Positions 54,376 to 64,000 of a stretch of DNA of 64,000 bases are shown here, in pieces. Positions within the stretch are counted from its first letter, which is position 1, and every line of letters starts with the position of its first letter. Made by a program: the position numbers and the translations under genes. Source of the DNA: Candidatus Altimarinota bacterium (GTDB lineage: Bacteria; Patescibacteriota; Gracilibacteria; BD1-5; UBA6164); contig JAQTOS010000003.1 of the NCBI GenBank assembly GCA_028713225.1, positions 99,438 to 163,437 on the forward strand. The letters are read 5' to 3'. The notes under the pieces are model-generated. The model saw only the letters and a program-made list of their open reading frames with translations. It was not told the origin of the DNA and ran no database searches.

Positions 54376-56485
54376 CTCTCATACTTAATTGAACTTTATT
54401 TTTTTCTAAATCAACTAAAACAACTCTTACTTTTTTCTTTTCTCATACTTTTACAAAATCCATTGGATCTTTTACAAAAGTATCAGCAATTTCTGAAATA
54501 TGAACAAGTCAGTCATTTTTTAGTCAAATATCAACAAAAGCACCAAAAGCAAGAACATTTCTAACAACTCCGTCCAAAATATCTCCCTCTTTTAATTCTT
54601 TAATATCAAGTTTTTTTCCTACTTCCATATGTGTAGAATTCACTCTTGGATCAGCTCAAATTGCATTGTAAGATTCCCAAATAAATCTAACAGTATCTTT
54701 ATTTACATCTGGATAAATTGCTACTAAAGCATCTTCATTTTTATCAAAATCTAGTGCTCTAATATTATTTTCTATTACATATTTAGCAAGTTCATATTGT
54801 TCTGGATGAATATTTGTATTATCAAATTTTTCTTTTGAATCTGGAACTCTAAGAAATCAAGCAGCTTGTTCATAAGCTTTTGCTCATAAAACTTTTGCTA
54901 AATCTTTTCTAGATTTATAAGGTCTTTTTTCATATACTTTTTTAGCAGATCTTTTATCAAAACCTGAAATATAGTTAAGTACATAAACAGAAGCCACATT
55001 TACATTTACTCAAACTTCATTTACTGTATCTTCAACAGTATTTGCCAGTTTTTCTTCTAATTTTTTTTCAGCAATATCATGTTGATACATTCCGACACCA
55101 ATGCTTGAAACTGGTACTTTTACAAGTTCAGAAAGTGGGTCTATATATCTTCTCCCAATTGAAATTGTTCATCTATCAGTTACATCTAATTCTGGGAATT
55201 CTTCTGCTGCTAATTTTGATGCACTATAAACTGAAGCTCAAGATTCATTCACTATAACGATTTTTTTACTTGATACTTTTTGCACAAGTTCAACTGATTC
55301 GTTTGATGCTGTTCAATTCCCTATAACTATGATTTCAAAATTATGCTTAGCTTCCAATTTCTTGATTTTTTCCATTGCTTCATTTTGGCTTTCTAAAAAT
55401 ATTTTTGAAAACTCTACAGGATTTCCTCCTTCATCCAAAACTACAATTTTACAACCAGTTCTAAATCCTGGATCTATAGCCAAGATTTTTTTAGAATAAT
55501 CAGGTTTTGTCATAAGAAGTGCTGCCAAATTTGTTTGGAAAGTTCTTATAGAATCATCTTCTCCGATTTCTGTCATCATAGATCTAAGCTCATTTTCAAG
55601 AGATCCAAACAAAGATTCAAATCATTTTTTTACTGCTTCCGCTAATTCTGGAATAAGCTCTCAAGTAGAAAAACTTTTTTTAACTATATTTAAAGATTCT
55701 TCTGTTTTTTCTATTTTCACTCATAAAATTCCAAGATTTTCTCATCTATTCATTGCAAGAGTTTGATATGGTTTTACTCTAGAAATTGATACTGAAAAAT
55801 CTCTATAAATATCAAATTTTTTGATTTCTTCTTTTGTTTTATCATTTAATTTTTCAATTGCTTTATCTCATTTAATTTTTGAAATAACAAGTCCAAAATC
55901 AAGCAAATATTCTCTTAATTCATCTCTAATAATTGCATTTGCTCGTATTTCTGCCGCTATAATTTCTTGGCTTCATTCTATGATTTCTTCAAGAGGATAT
56001 TTTTCCAGTAGGGAACGAATATTTTCGTTCCTTTTTTCGTCATCGGAATGAAGATATTCATTCCCTACATCTAATGGTTTATTTTCCTTTATCATATCAG
56101 CAACTATTTGAAATCCTTTTTCTATTGCAAGCATTGCTTTTGTTTTTTTCTTCAATCTATAAGGAGTATAAATATCTTCAACTTCTTTCAGAGTTTTCGC
56201 ATTAACGATATTTTCATACAATTCTGGAGTCATTTTCCCTTGTTCTTCAATTCAGTTTATTGCTGTAAGTTTTGCCTTGTATAAATTTTCTTCTTTTTTT
56301 TGCAAATCAATAATATCTCTTATCATCACTTCATCTAGATTTCCAGTTCTTTCTTTTCTATATCTGGCAATAAAAGGAACAGTCGCACCTTCTGCTATCA
56401 TTGATAAAACAGCTTCAACTTGAAAAGCTTTAAATCCTAAATTTTTTGTAATAAGTTCTATGTAGTTTGGTTCTAATAATGTCAT
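54368..56485 (-). CDS. tex: Tex-family RNA-binding transcription accessory protein
   Basis: A 705-residue Tex. TVPFIARYRKERTGNLDEVM, VEDIYTPYRLKKKTKAMLAI, LAIDPGFRTGCKIVVLDEGG (YqgF fold), VVNESGASVYSASKLAAEEF, GVGMYQHDI and SVYVLNYISGFDKRSAKK are present, with a C-terminal S1 domain (LKEGDILDGVVRNVLAFGAF and DGLVHISEIADTFV). Role: nucleic-acid binding in transcription and toxin or stress genes in many bacteria. A family A repeat is translated between KENKPLD and EKYPLEEII and adds about 20 residues. The stop TAG lies in another repeat copy. Confidence 0.95.
56008..56068. repeat. Family A palindromes inside tex
   Basis: Two related units (GTAGGGAACGAATATTTTCG-TTCC and GGAATGAAGATATTCATTCC-CTAC) in opposite arm order, in frame with tex. 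They add VGNEYLHSDDEKRNENIRSL to the protein. Confidence 0.85.
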
Positions 56486-56511
56486 TTTTTTATAGTTAAT
56501 AGTTTAAATAA

Positions 56512-57144
56512 TTATTTTATTTCATCTAAGAAATGTTCTAGATATAAATTCATAAAATTATGCCTTTCTTCTGCCATAAGTAATCAAGTTTTAGTATGCA
56601 TTAATCATTTTAAATTTAATAATTTTTCATAAAAATGATTAATAGCTGTTGATTTATGATTTTTATATTCGTCTTTTGTCATATTTAATTTTACTTCAAT
56701 ATTCGGATTATATATTTCTCTTCACTTTTCTCATGAATAACACATACATCTAGCAATTCAAATAGCTCAAAGAGCATCTAATCTATCAGCATCTCTAACT
56801 ATAAATAATTCCCTACTAGTAAAATTATCTCAATCTAAACTAGATGAATAAGAAATATTTTCAACTATATTTATAACATGAGAAATAATATCATTTTCAA
56901 TTTTTAATGAGTCCAAAAAATCTTTTATAATATTATTTCATCAATCTTCATATTTCCAATCTCAAACATCATGAAACAATGCTCATAATTTTACAATAAA
57001 AGTATCACATTCTTCTTGTTCTCGTATTTTTATAGCATTATTATAAACCCTCATAATATGCCAAAAATCATGTGATGGTCAATATTTTTTAAAATATTCT
57101 TTTAAAAAATCTTTTGATTTTTCTATTACTTCCAATTCATTCAT
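56512..57144 (-). CDS. HD-domain phosphohydrolase
   Basis: A 210-residue HD-family hydrolase. SHDFWHIMRVYNNA (first His), LGALFHDVGDWKYEDG (HD motif) and FIVRDADRLDALGAIGIAR (Asp after the second helix) are the YedJ-type metal ligands. C-terminal HNFMNLYLEHFLDE. It probably hydrolyses a nucleotide or phosphate ester. It follows upstream YbaK-like and precedes tex on the same strand. Confidence 0.9.
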
Positions 57145-57166
57145 AAGTCCTTTTCTAAAAAATAAA

Positions 57167-57679
57167 TTAAATCTCCTTTACGCTGAATTCATCTTCCCCA
57201 ACTTTAAACAATTTAATTTTATTATCAAGACTTTCATAAATTTTCATCAAATCACTAGTTTTTAGTCTGATAGTTTTAGTAGAAATTGCAGGATTAAACA
57301 TAAAATATTCATGTGTAAAAATCTCTTCATCTACAAAAACTGGGATTTCAGAGTTTGAAAATCCAAATGGTGGAATACTTCATATTTTGGCATCATTTCC
57401 AAGAATTTGAGAAATCTCATCTTCGCTTGCAAATCTTATATCTTTGCTTCCAAACTCATGTTTGAAATTTCTGGCTTTTATATCTTTATCACCAAGTGTA
57501 GTAACAAGATAAAAATTTCCCTTGCAGTGAAAAACTATGTTTTTACTTCAAACTCATTCAAGTCAAGCTTCACTTCTAAGCCTTTTAGAATCATCACAAG
57601 TTTTTGATTCTGCGTGTTCTATTTCATCAAAAGATATTTGCATATCAGTCAATATTTTTTTAATATTTTCGTAAATCAT
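57167..57679 (-). CDS. YbaK/ProX-type aminoacyl-tRNA deacylase
   Basis: A 170-residue protein of the YbaK/EbsC/INS superfamily. MQISFDEIEHAESKTCDDSK, SKNIVFHCKGNFYLVTTLGD, IRFASEDEISQILGND, IGSIPPFGF and VFVDEEIF match the pattern, including the conserved Lys-free strand and G-IPPFG loop. Members clear Cys- or Ala-tRNA-Pro. As proS in this window lacks the INS domain, this deacylase may give the missing editing. Confidence 0.9.
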
Positions 57680-57682
57680 AAT

Positions 57683-58396
57683 TTATTTTTTAATAATATC
57701 TATATCAATAATATTTCCATTTTCACTGATTTTTCAGCCAAAATCCCTGTAATCAGAAATTTGATTTTCACAAATTTGTTTAATCCATTCTCATTTTATA
57801 GTTTTTACTCAGTGAGAAATTTTTTGTCAGTTGTTTTTCAAAAAATTTATATTTATAACTTTTATTCAAGCATCTAGAATCTTGGCTAATTTCTTTTTAT
57901 GTCTGTTACAATTTGTAGATAATCAAATCATTTTAGCATACGAAATTGGCAATAAATTAACTATAAAATCAGGTTTTAAATCTACTATTTTATCTGGAAC
58001 AGTTTTCCAAAAATGCAGATATAAACCTTTAGTTTCAATTGGAAGTTTGTAATTTCATATTTTATCATTCGGCTTTACTATAGCATACATTCCAGAAAAT
58101 ATAGCAAAATTATTTCGAAAAAAATCTTTTCATTTTTCTGTCATTCAAGCATAATTTATCGCTGAATACATAACTCAGTCATACCTGGAAATTGCTTCTA
58201 TTGTTCCGGATTTTTCTATATTTTTATTTAATTCTATGGCTTCAGCGAATCTTTTTCACTCACATTTTAAATCTTTTACAGTCGCAGTTTTAGCTATATC
58301 TAAAGGTTTGGGAAAAGCAAAACTAAGCTCTTCTAAATCATAAAGATTTTCTGGATTTTTTCCTTCTGATGGAGGAATTAAAAAAAGTATTTTCAT
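57683..58396 (-). CDS. yaaA: YaaA family protein (UPF0246)
   Basis: A 237-residue YaaA. ILFLIPPSEGKNP, YDGVMYSAINYAGM, FAIFSGMYAIVKPNDKIGNY, DFIVNLLPISYAKMI and an end with GEWIKQI are typical. YaaA limits free iron and DNA damage under peroxide stress. It is packed closely between the YbaK gene and the chorismate mutase gene. Confidence 0.88.
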
Positions 58397-58409
58397 ATTT
58401 TTCTATATT

Positions 58410-58670
58410 TTATTTTTCTAAATCTAAAGCATAATCATGGATAATATTCCAAACTTTCTCAATAAATTCATCTGATACCCCCAAATGACTTGCTATATTT
58501 TTTCTTGAATCCAAAACTTCTTGCCATCTTCAAGCTTGTAATGGTGGCATATTATGTTCTTTTTTATAATATCATACTCGCTTAACCACATCAAATCTTT
58601 TTGCTAAAAGTTCTATAAGATCTTTGTCTATAGAATCTATTTCTTCTCTATATTTTTGTAAGTCATTCAT
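58410..58670 (-). CDS. Standalone chorismate mutase (AroQ type)
   Basis: An 86-residue AroQ-fold enzyme. YREEIDSIDKDLIELLAKRF, VVKRVGYYKKEHNMPPLQAG, RWQEVLDSRKNIASHLGVSD and FIEKVWNIIHDYALD carry the usual Arg, Lys and Gln/Glu positions. It turns chorismate into prephenate for Phe/Tyr. CGA is used for the Arg in VVKRVG. No other aromatic-pathway gene is in view. It is the first gene of the minus-strand group that runs down to tex. Confidence 0.9.
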
Positions 58671-58732
58671 AATTTTTAATTAATTAATAATTTTAGCTTA
58701 TTATAAGTAAAGCTTTGTAAAAGCAAATCTTT

Positions 58733-58765
58733 TATAAGATGGCTTAAATATGCCATCTTATTTTA
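58733..58765 (-). terminator. Hairpin upstream of the nrdA unit
   Basis: AAGATGGC / GCCATCTT with a TTAAATAT loop. It lies in the divergent intergenic region and could be a terminator or a regulatory structure. Confidence 0.5.
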
Positions 58766-58799
58766 GTTTTGTTTTAGATAAAACCCTAAAAAAAAGTTT

Positions 58800-58850
58800 T
58801 TGACAATTAGGAAAAAGTTTTTAACAAAAACGTTCTAAAAATGTTAGCAT
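58800..58850 (+). promoter_or_regulatory. Possible nrdA promoter region
   Basis: TTGACA at 58800-58805 and TTAACA at 58821-58826, with TTAGCA 17 bases after the latter, could form a -35/-10 pair; no clear NrdR box is seen. Weak evidence. Confidence 0.3.
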
Positions 58851-58923
58851 TAATTAAAAAAATGCATATCTTAAATTTCATCATTAATTCAAAAAAAGTT
58901 TAATTATTTAATTATTAGGAAAA

Positions 58924-61533
58924 ATGGAAATTAAAGTAATAAGAACAAGAAATTGAGACATAGTTAATTTCGAAAGAAAAAGAATAGAAACAGCGATAGA
59001 AAAAGCCTGTGAAGCAGTATGATTACAAGATATTTCATTTATCAAACCTCTTACAGATAAAATAGTAGATGATTTAGATAATGCAACTTCAGATTCTTCT
59101 GAATATATTGTTTGAGTAGAAGATATTCAAGATATTGTTGAAAAAAATCTTATGGAAGATGGTTATTATTATGTTGCAAAAGAATACATAATTTATAGAC
59201 AAAAAAGAATAGAAGAAAGAGAAAAAGAAAAAGCGAAATTAGAAAAAAAATTAATGGGTCATAAACTGAAAGTAATTAAATCAGATGGGAAAAAAGAAGT
59301 TTTTGATATGAATAAAGTTAGAAATACTTTTGATAGAATCGTAAACTGACACAAAGCAGATTGTCCTTTTGATAAATTTGAGGAAATGCTGAAAAAATAT
59401 ATCATTGATGAAATTCAAACAAAAGATATCACAAAAATGATGATTAAATCAGCTATTGATTTGATTAGTATCGAAAATATTCATTGGCAATCAGTAGCTG
59501 GTAGACTTGCTTTAATTGATCTTTATAAAGAAGCTTCTAGAAATAGAAATCTTATAATTGACGATATTTACACTCCTTCAGCTTATAAATCTCTTTTTGA
59601 TGAATATGTAAAACTTGGATATTATTACAAAGATTTTTACAATTATTATTCTGAAGAAGATGTTCTTGAAGCCGGAAAATACATAGAAAAAGATATTGAT
59701 ATGGATTATGGATATACTACTTTGACTATGATGAAAAAAAGATATCTACTGAATCCAAATAAACTTGTAAAAGAATTGCCACAAGAAATGTATATGTCGG
59801 TTGCTCTATTTTTAGCAATCCCAGAAAAAAAAGAAAACAGATTAGCATTAGCTAAAAAAATATATAAATATTGTGCAAATCAACAAATATCTCTTCCTAC
59901 TCCAACTCTACTTAATGCTAGAACAAATTACAATCAATTATCTAGTTGTTTCGTTATGAATGTAGCTGATGATTTGAGAAATATATATCACAATGTTGAA
60001 AATATGGCTCAAATATCTAAATTTGGTGGATGAATCTGAGTATATCTTGGAAATATCAGATCTAAATGAGGTTATATAAGATGAATAAAATGAGTAGCTG
60101 GATGAGTAAATCCTTGGATAAAAGTAATAAATGATACTGCAATTGCTGTAAATCAACTTTGAGCTAGAAATGGTTCTATCAGTGTAACTCTTGATGTTTG
60201 GCATAGAGATATTTATGATTTCTTAGATTTACAAACTGAAACTGGTGATATTAGAAGAAAAGCATTTGATGTATTTCCTGCTATTTCTATGCCAGATTTG
60301 TTTATGAAAAGAGTACAAGAAAATTGAACTTGGACACTTTTTGATCCAAGAGAAATTGCTGATAAAACAGGAAAAAATCTTCAAGACTTTTTTGGTGCTG
60401 ATTTTGAAGCATTCTACGCTGAATGTGAAAAAAATCCAAAACTAGAATTAAAAGAAGAAGTATCGGCTAAAGATTTATTTAAAAAATTCTTAAAAACTAC
60501 TGTTGAAACTGGAATGCCTTATGTATTTTACAGAGATACAGTAAATAAATTAAATCCAAATAAACATGCTTGAAATGTTTATTCAACTCAACTTTGTGTA
60601 GAAATTTGTCAAAATACTTCTCCTTCAAAATTCGTAGAAGAAACTATAGAAGACGGAAAAATTCTTATCAAATATGAACCAGGAGATACTGTAGTTTGTA
60701 ACTTAGCTTCTATAAATGTAGCAAAAGTAAACACAGATTCTGATATAAAAGAAATTGTTCCAGTCGCTATGAGAATTTTAGATAATGTTATAGATTTGAA
60801 TTTCTATCCTATAAAAGAATCTGAACTTACAGCTAAAAAATATAGATCTGTATGACTTGGTTTCCTTGGACTTGCTGAATACTTGGCAGTTAATAAATTA
60901 GCTTATGATTCAGCTGAAGCAAGAAATGTAGTAGATAAATTATTTGAAAAATATTCTTTTTCTACTCTAAAAGCATCAAATGAAATCGCAAAAGAAAGAG
61001 GAACTTATGAAGTTTACTCGGGTAGTGAATGGTCAAAAGGAATTTTCTTTGGAAAAGATGAAGCATGGTTTAAAGCTAATTCTACAATGTCAGCAGAATG
61101 GTCAGAACTTATTAAAAATGTTAAAAAAGATTGAATGAGATTTGCTTATCATTTAGCTCCAGCTCCAAATACTTCAACTGCTATGGTTGTAGGAACAACA
61201 GCTTCGATTCTACCAATTTATAAAAAATATTTCGTAGAAACAAACAAATTTGCATCAAGTGTAAATGTTGCTCCAAACCTAAATGCTGAAAATTTCTGGT
61301 TCTATAAAGAATATGTAAATATGAACATGAACGATGTAATTGATATGGTTTCAACTATTTATAAATGGATAGACCAATCAATCTCATTTGAATGGATTAT
61401 CAACCCAGAAAGAGTTTCACCAGCTGAACTTTACAGCTACTATGTAAAATCATGGGAACAATGAGTAAAAACAGTTTACTACGTTAGATCTATGAGTCTA
61501 GAAGTAAAAGAATGTGTAAGTTGTAGTGGATAA
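58924..61533 (+). CDS. nrdA: Class I ribonucleotide reductase large subunit
   Basis: An 869-residue NrdA with two ATP-cone regions (residues 1-95 and about 112-205; VIRTRNGDIVNFERKRIE and KVIKSDGKKEVFDMNKV). LSSCFVMNV and VCNLASIN hold the active-site Cys pair; QLCVEICQN has the radical-thiol Cys and Glu; LAPAPNTSTAMVVGTTASI is the C-terminal loop; ECVSCSG is the CxxC exchange tail. It reduces NDPs to dNDPs with NrdB at 62810. Two cones suggest dATP control. Confidence 0.97.
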
Positions 61534-61575
61534 AAAATATTAAACAAATTAAAAACTCTGAAGAATTGATGGGTT

Positions 61576-61646
61576 TTAGGGGGAGGAACGATAGTAATAC
61601 CGTATAGACAAAACTAAACAATATTGCTGAAATTTCCTCCCCCTAA
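61576..61646. repeat. GC-rich inverted repeat after nrdA
   Basis: A perfect 13-bp arm (TTAGGGGGAGGAA and its complement) flanks a 45-nt AT-rich loop. It stands out by GC content from the surrounding DNA. It could be a small structured RNA, a REP-like element or an odd terminator. Confidence 0.7.
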
Positions 61647-61653
61647 TTCTTTT

Positions 61654-61677
61654 GTTACTTTTGGAATCAAAAGTAAG
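61654..61677. terminator. Second hairpin after nrdA
   Basis: TTACTTTTG / CAAAAGTAA stem with GAAT loop, immediately after the GC-rich inverted repeat. Confidence 0.6.
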
Positions 61678-61697
61678 TATAAATAAATTAATAAAAA

Positions 61698-62765
61698 ATG
61701 ACAATAACAGAAAACCCAAAAAAGAAAAAAAATCATTATATTTCTTACATAAAATGATTTGCGCTTATTTTTATTGTGCTTGTACATTTAGTACATTGGT
61801 CAAATATAAAATATTGAAATATTTTGCACTATTTTATGGAAATATCTAGTATTTGAATATTACTTTTTATGTCTATGATTGGTGTAGTTATCATATTTGC
61901 ATATGGAAAATATACTGATATAAAAAGACCCGCAAAAAGATTAACTCAAAGAGCTTTGTTGCTTCTTGGAATATATTTTCTGTATAATATAGTAAAATAC
62001 TATCTTTTCCCTCTTTGATTACTTGCTCATCAACCATTCTATTGGCAGTTTACAGAAAGATGAACTATGGATTTGATATCACTTTTAACACTGAAATCTT
62101 TTACAGTTCCAATAACAGTTTTTGTACTTATCCCGATATTACTTATAGTTTCAATTTGAGTTTTATATATAAATAAAATGAAATATAAGAAAACTATAAT
62201 TTGAGCACTTATTGCATTTTTCTATATTTTAAATTATTGGACTCCCGCTTCAAGTATGAATTCCCTAAATTTTCTATATGGAATAAATACTTCAATGCTT
62301 TCAATTAATTACTGGTTACTTCCATATTTTGTATGAGTACTAGTTGCGATGTTTGGTTTTGAAAAGATAAAATATCAAGCATTATTAATATTTTGATGAC
62401 TAACTGCAATATTCTATTTTCAAAATTCTTTAGCTTGAAATAGTCTAAATCCAAGTGAAAATATATATCCTATGAAAGCTTATTATGTAGCTTTTAGTTT
62501 CTTTGTAACATACATTATCATTTTCATAATTCAAGCAATAGAAAGCTTAAAAAATCATTTTTCTCATTCATTTTTGGCATTTATAAATTTTTTAGGTAAT
62601 CATACTTTTAATCTTTATATTTATCATTGGATAGTAATAGATTTAACTATTTGGTTTATATCTGACAAAGCTATACTAATTGTGGTTCCTGCATTCATAG
62701 CGCTATACAGTATTTACCATTATAAAAAAATTAAAGATTATTACTTTGAAATAAGAGAAATTTAA
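61698..62765 (+). CDS. Membrane acyltransferase-like protein
   Basis: A 355-residue membrane protein with about ten helices. The start YISYIKGFALIFIVLVHLVH and the mid-protein RPAKRLTQRALLLLGIYFLY follow the acyltransferase 3 / heparan-N-acetyltransferase type with the conserved His near residue 30. The C-terminal FLGNHTFNLYIYHWIVIDLT repeats the pattern. It is probably involved in acylation of surface sugars. It lies between nrdA and nrdB. Confidence 0.78.
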
Positions 62766-62809
62766 ATATAATAAATAATAAAATTTTAATTAATTAAATA
62801 GAATTTACT

Positions 62810-63859
62810 ATGACAATAAATGATTTAATAATACAAAATCCTATATTTAACCCAAAAGGTAATGATGATGCTTCAATAAGAACTATAATCAAAGGAAATA
62901 CAACTGGTTTATTTAACTTAAATAACACAAAATATTCTTGGGCAAAATCTATGTATCAAGTTATGGTTGGTAATTTTTGGATTCCAGAAAAAGTTTCATG
63001 ACTTTCAGAAGATTCTATTCAATTCAAAAAAGATTTAACAGAAGCAGAAAAAAGAGCTTATAAAGGAATACTTTCATTTTTGATTTTCCTAGATTCTATT
63101 CAAACTATGAATCTACCAAATTTCAATGATCATATTACAGCTCCTGAAGTAAATTTACTTCTTTCTATTCAAGCTTATCAAGAAGCAATACATTCACAAT
63201 CTTATGCTACTATTTTGGAATCTGTTGTTGATTCAAAAGATAGAGAAGAAATTTATTATTTCTGGAGAACTGATTCTCACTTGCTTGAAAGAAATACTTT
63301 TATTTGAGGAATTTACCAAGATTTCATAGATAATCCAAGTGAAAAAAATCTTTTTAGATGAATAGTTGCTAACTTCTTACTTGAATCAATATATTTCTAT
63401 AACTGATTTGCATTTTTTGATACTCTTGTAGACCATGCTAAAATGCTTGCAACAGGAAGAATGATAAATTATATCAGAAGAGATGAATTGACTCACATTA
63501 CGATTTTTGCAAACATCATAAAAGAAATCAAAAAAGAATTTCCAGAAGTTTATGATGAAGAGATGATAAAAGAAATGATGAAAACTGCTGTAGAACAAGA
63601 AATAACTTGGTCTAAACATATTATCAACAATGCGGTTATTGGTATGTGAGATGAAAATATAGAAAACTATACAAAACGGCTTTCAAACCAAAGAATGAAT
63701 ATGCTAGGAATAGAACCAATATTCAAAGATGTTATATCAAATCCATACAAACATCTTGATAGACTTCAAGATAACAACGGAGAAAAATGAAATTTCTTTG
63801 AGTCAACAGTTACAAACTATGCTCAATCAAGTTCTATGAAATGAAGCTGGGAATTTTAA
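62810..63859 (+). CDS. nrdB: Class I ribonucleotide reductase small subunit
   Basis: A 349-residue NrdB. Metal ligands and radical Tyr: LIFLDSIQTMNLPN (Asp), YQEAIHSQSYATILES (Glu, His and the candidate radical Tyr), FLLESIYFYNGF (Glu) and RRDELTHITIF (Glu, His). It makes the radical for NrdA. A CGG codon at 63677 (YTK-CGG-LSNQRM) sits where homologues have an aromatic residue. The end SMKGSWEF is the peptide that docks on NrdA. Confidence 0.96.
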
Positions 63860-63867
63860 AAACAAAA

Positions 63868-63897
63868 AAATATTTACAAAATTTGTAAGTATTTTTT
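63868..63897 (+). terminator. Terminator after nrdB
   Basis: ATATTTACAAA / TTTGTAAGTAT stem with a run of T. Confidence 0.8.
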
Positions 63898-63961
63898 TTA
63901 TTTGGATATTTTTCAAAATATATTAAAATCACATATATTTTAATAACTAATTTTTTCTGTT

Positions 63962-64000
63962 ATGAAAAAACAAGAAATAAAAGCCTTCACATTAGTGGAA
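63962..64000 (+). CDS. Prepilin-type protein, cut by window end
   Basis: 13 codons, MKKQEIKAFTLVE: a type IV prepilin leader and cleavage site (A-FTLVE). The rest lies outside the window. Third prepilin-type gene here. Confidence 0.8.
   Translation, partial: MKKQEIKAFTLVE

Noticed and set aside
57407..58052. Plus-strand ORFs over the Y-type deacylase and yaaA genes
   Set aside because: They mirror well-supported minus-strand genes with clear family motifs.
1..64000. CRISPR array, transposase gene or prophage
   Set aside because: No regular spacer-repeat series, no transposase motif and no cluster of phage genes were seen; phage-like signals are limited to single domains (baseplate-J-like, tail-like pilin end).

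Overview
The window is very AT-rich and uses a non-standard code. Almost every real gene is interrupted by in-frame TGA, and reading TGA as glycine (translation table 25) restores long, motif-complete proteins such as infB, tex, atpB, nrdA, thyX, hemW and proS. All stops I can place are TAA or TAG. This points to the Gracilibacteria (BD1-5) / Absconditabacteria (SR1) part of the Candidate Phyla Radiation. All calls below use UGA = Gly, and start choices fit that reading. CGA behaves as Arg, but the rare CGG codon sits at two aromatic positions and may encode Trp (see findings).

Layout. 0-6 kb: a FapA/DUF342-like protein, a flavin reductase and a double-domain ThyX. 6-12.6 kb (minus): a prepilin-like protein with a phage-tail-like C-terminal domain, hemW, a secreted helical protein, a membrane-anchored solute-binding protein, a HIT protein and a small membrane protein. 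12.6-17 kb (plus): a coiled-coil protein, a GtrA-like protein, a spore-photoproduct-lyase-like radical SAM enzyme and a prepilin-FecR-LamG-like protein. 17-21 kb (plus): a compact flavinylation / electron-transfer locus with a lipoprotein bearing an ApbE target motif, a ferric-reductase/rubredoxin/FNR fusion and ApbE. 21-26 kb: a repeat protein, a baseplate-J-like membrane protein, a MutS lacking its N-terminal half, a foreign-looking gene with no UGA-Gly, and tRNA-Lys(CTT). 26-31.3 kb: a large secreted LamG/cysteine-peptidase-like protein followed by alternating C-terminal fragments and small membrane genes. 31-36 kb: a GGDEF-like protein, rlmH and a short proS. 36-41.7 kb: a 3D/peptidoglycan-binding protein, a B12-type radical SAM protein and a U32 peptidase. 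41.7-45.6 kb: a cyclic-nucleotide-binding protein, infB and two small membrane genes. 45.6-49.5 kb (minus): a probable operon ybeY-PrgI-VirB4N-VirB2-like-X-atpI-atpB. 49.7-54.2 kb (plus): ferredoxin, ddl, alpha/beta hydrolase, MurF-like and HAD genes. 54.3-58.7 kb (minus): tex, HD hydrolase, YbaK-like, yaaA and chorismate mutase. 58.9-63.9 kb (plus): nrdA, an acyltransferase and nrdB. A further prepilin starts at the window end.

Themes. The window is rich in cell-surface functions: three prepilin-type proteins, large secreted proteins, an extracytosolic redox chain and T4SS-like parts. This fits a small, host-associated or predatory lifestyle (inference). It also carries at least two families of GC-rich palindromic repeats. 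Some copies are intergenic and others lie in frame inside hemW and tex, where they are translated. Short proS and a YbaK-type deacylase in the same window suggest trans-editing of tRNA-Pro.
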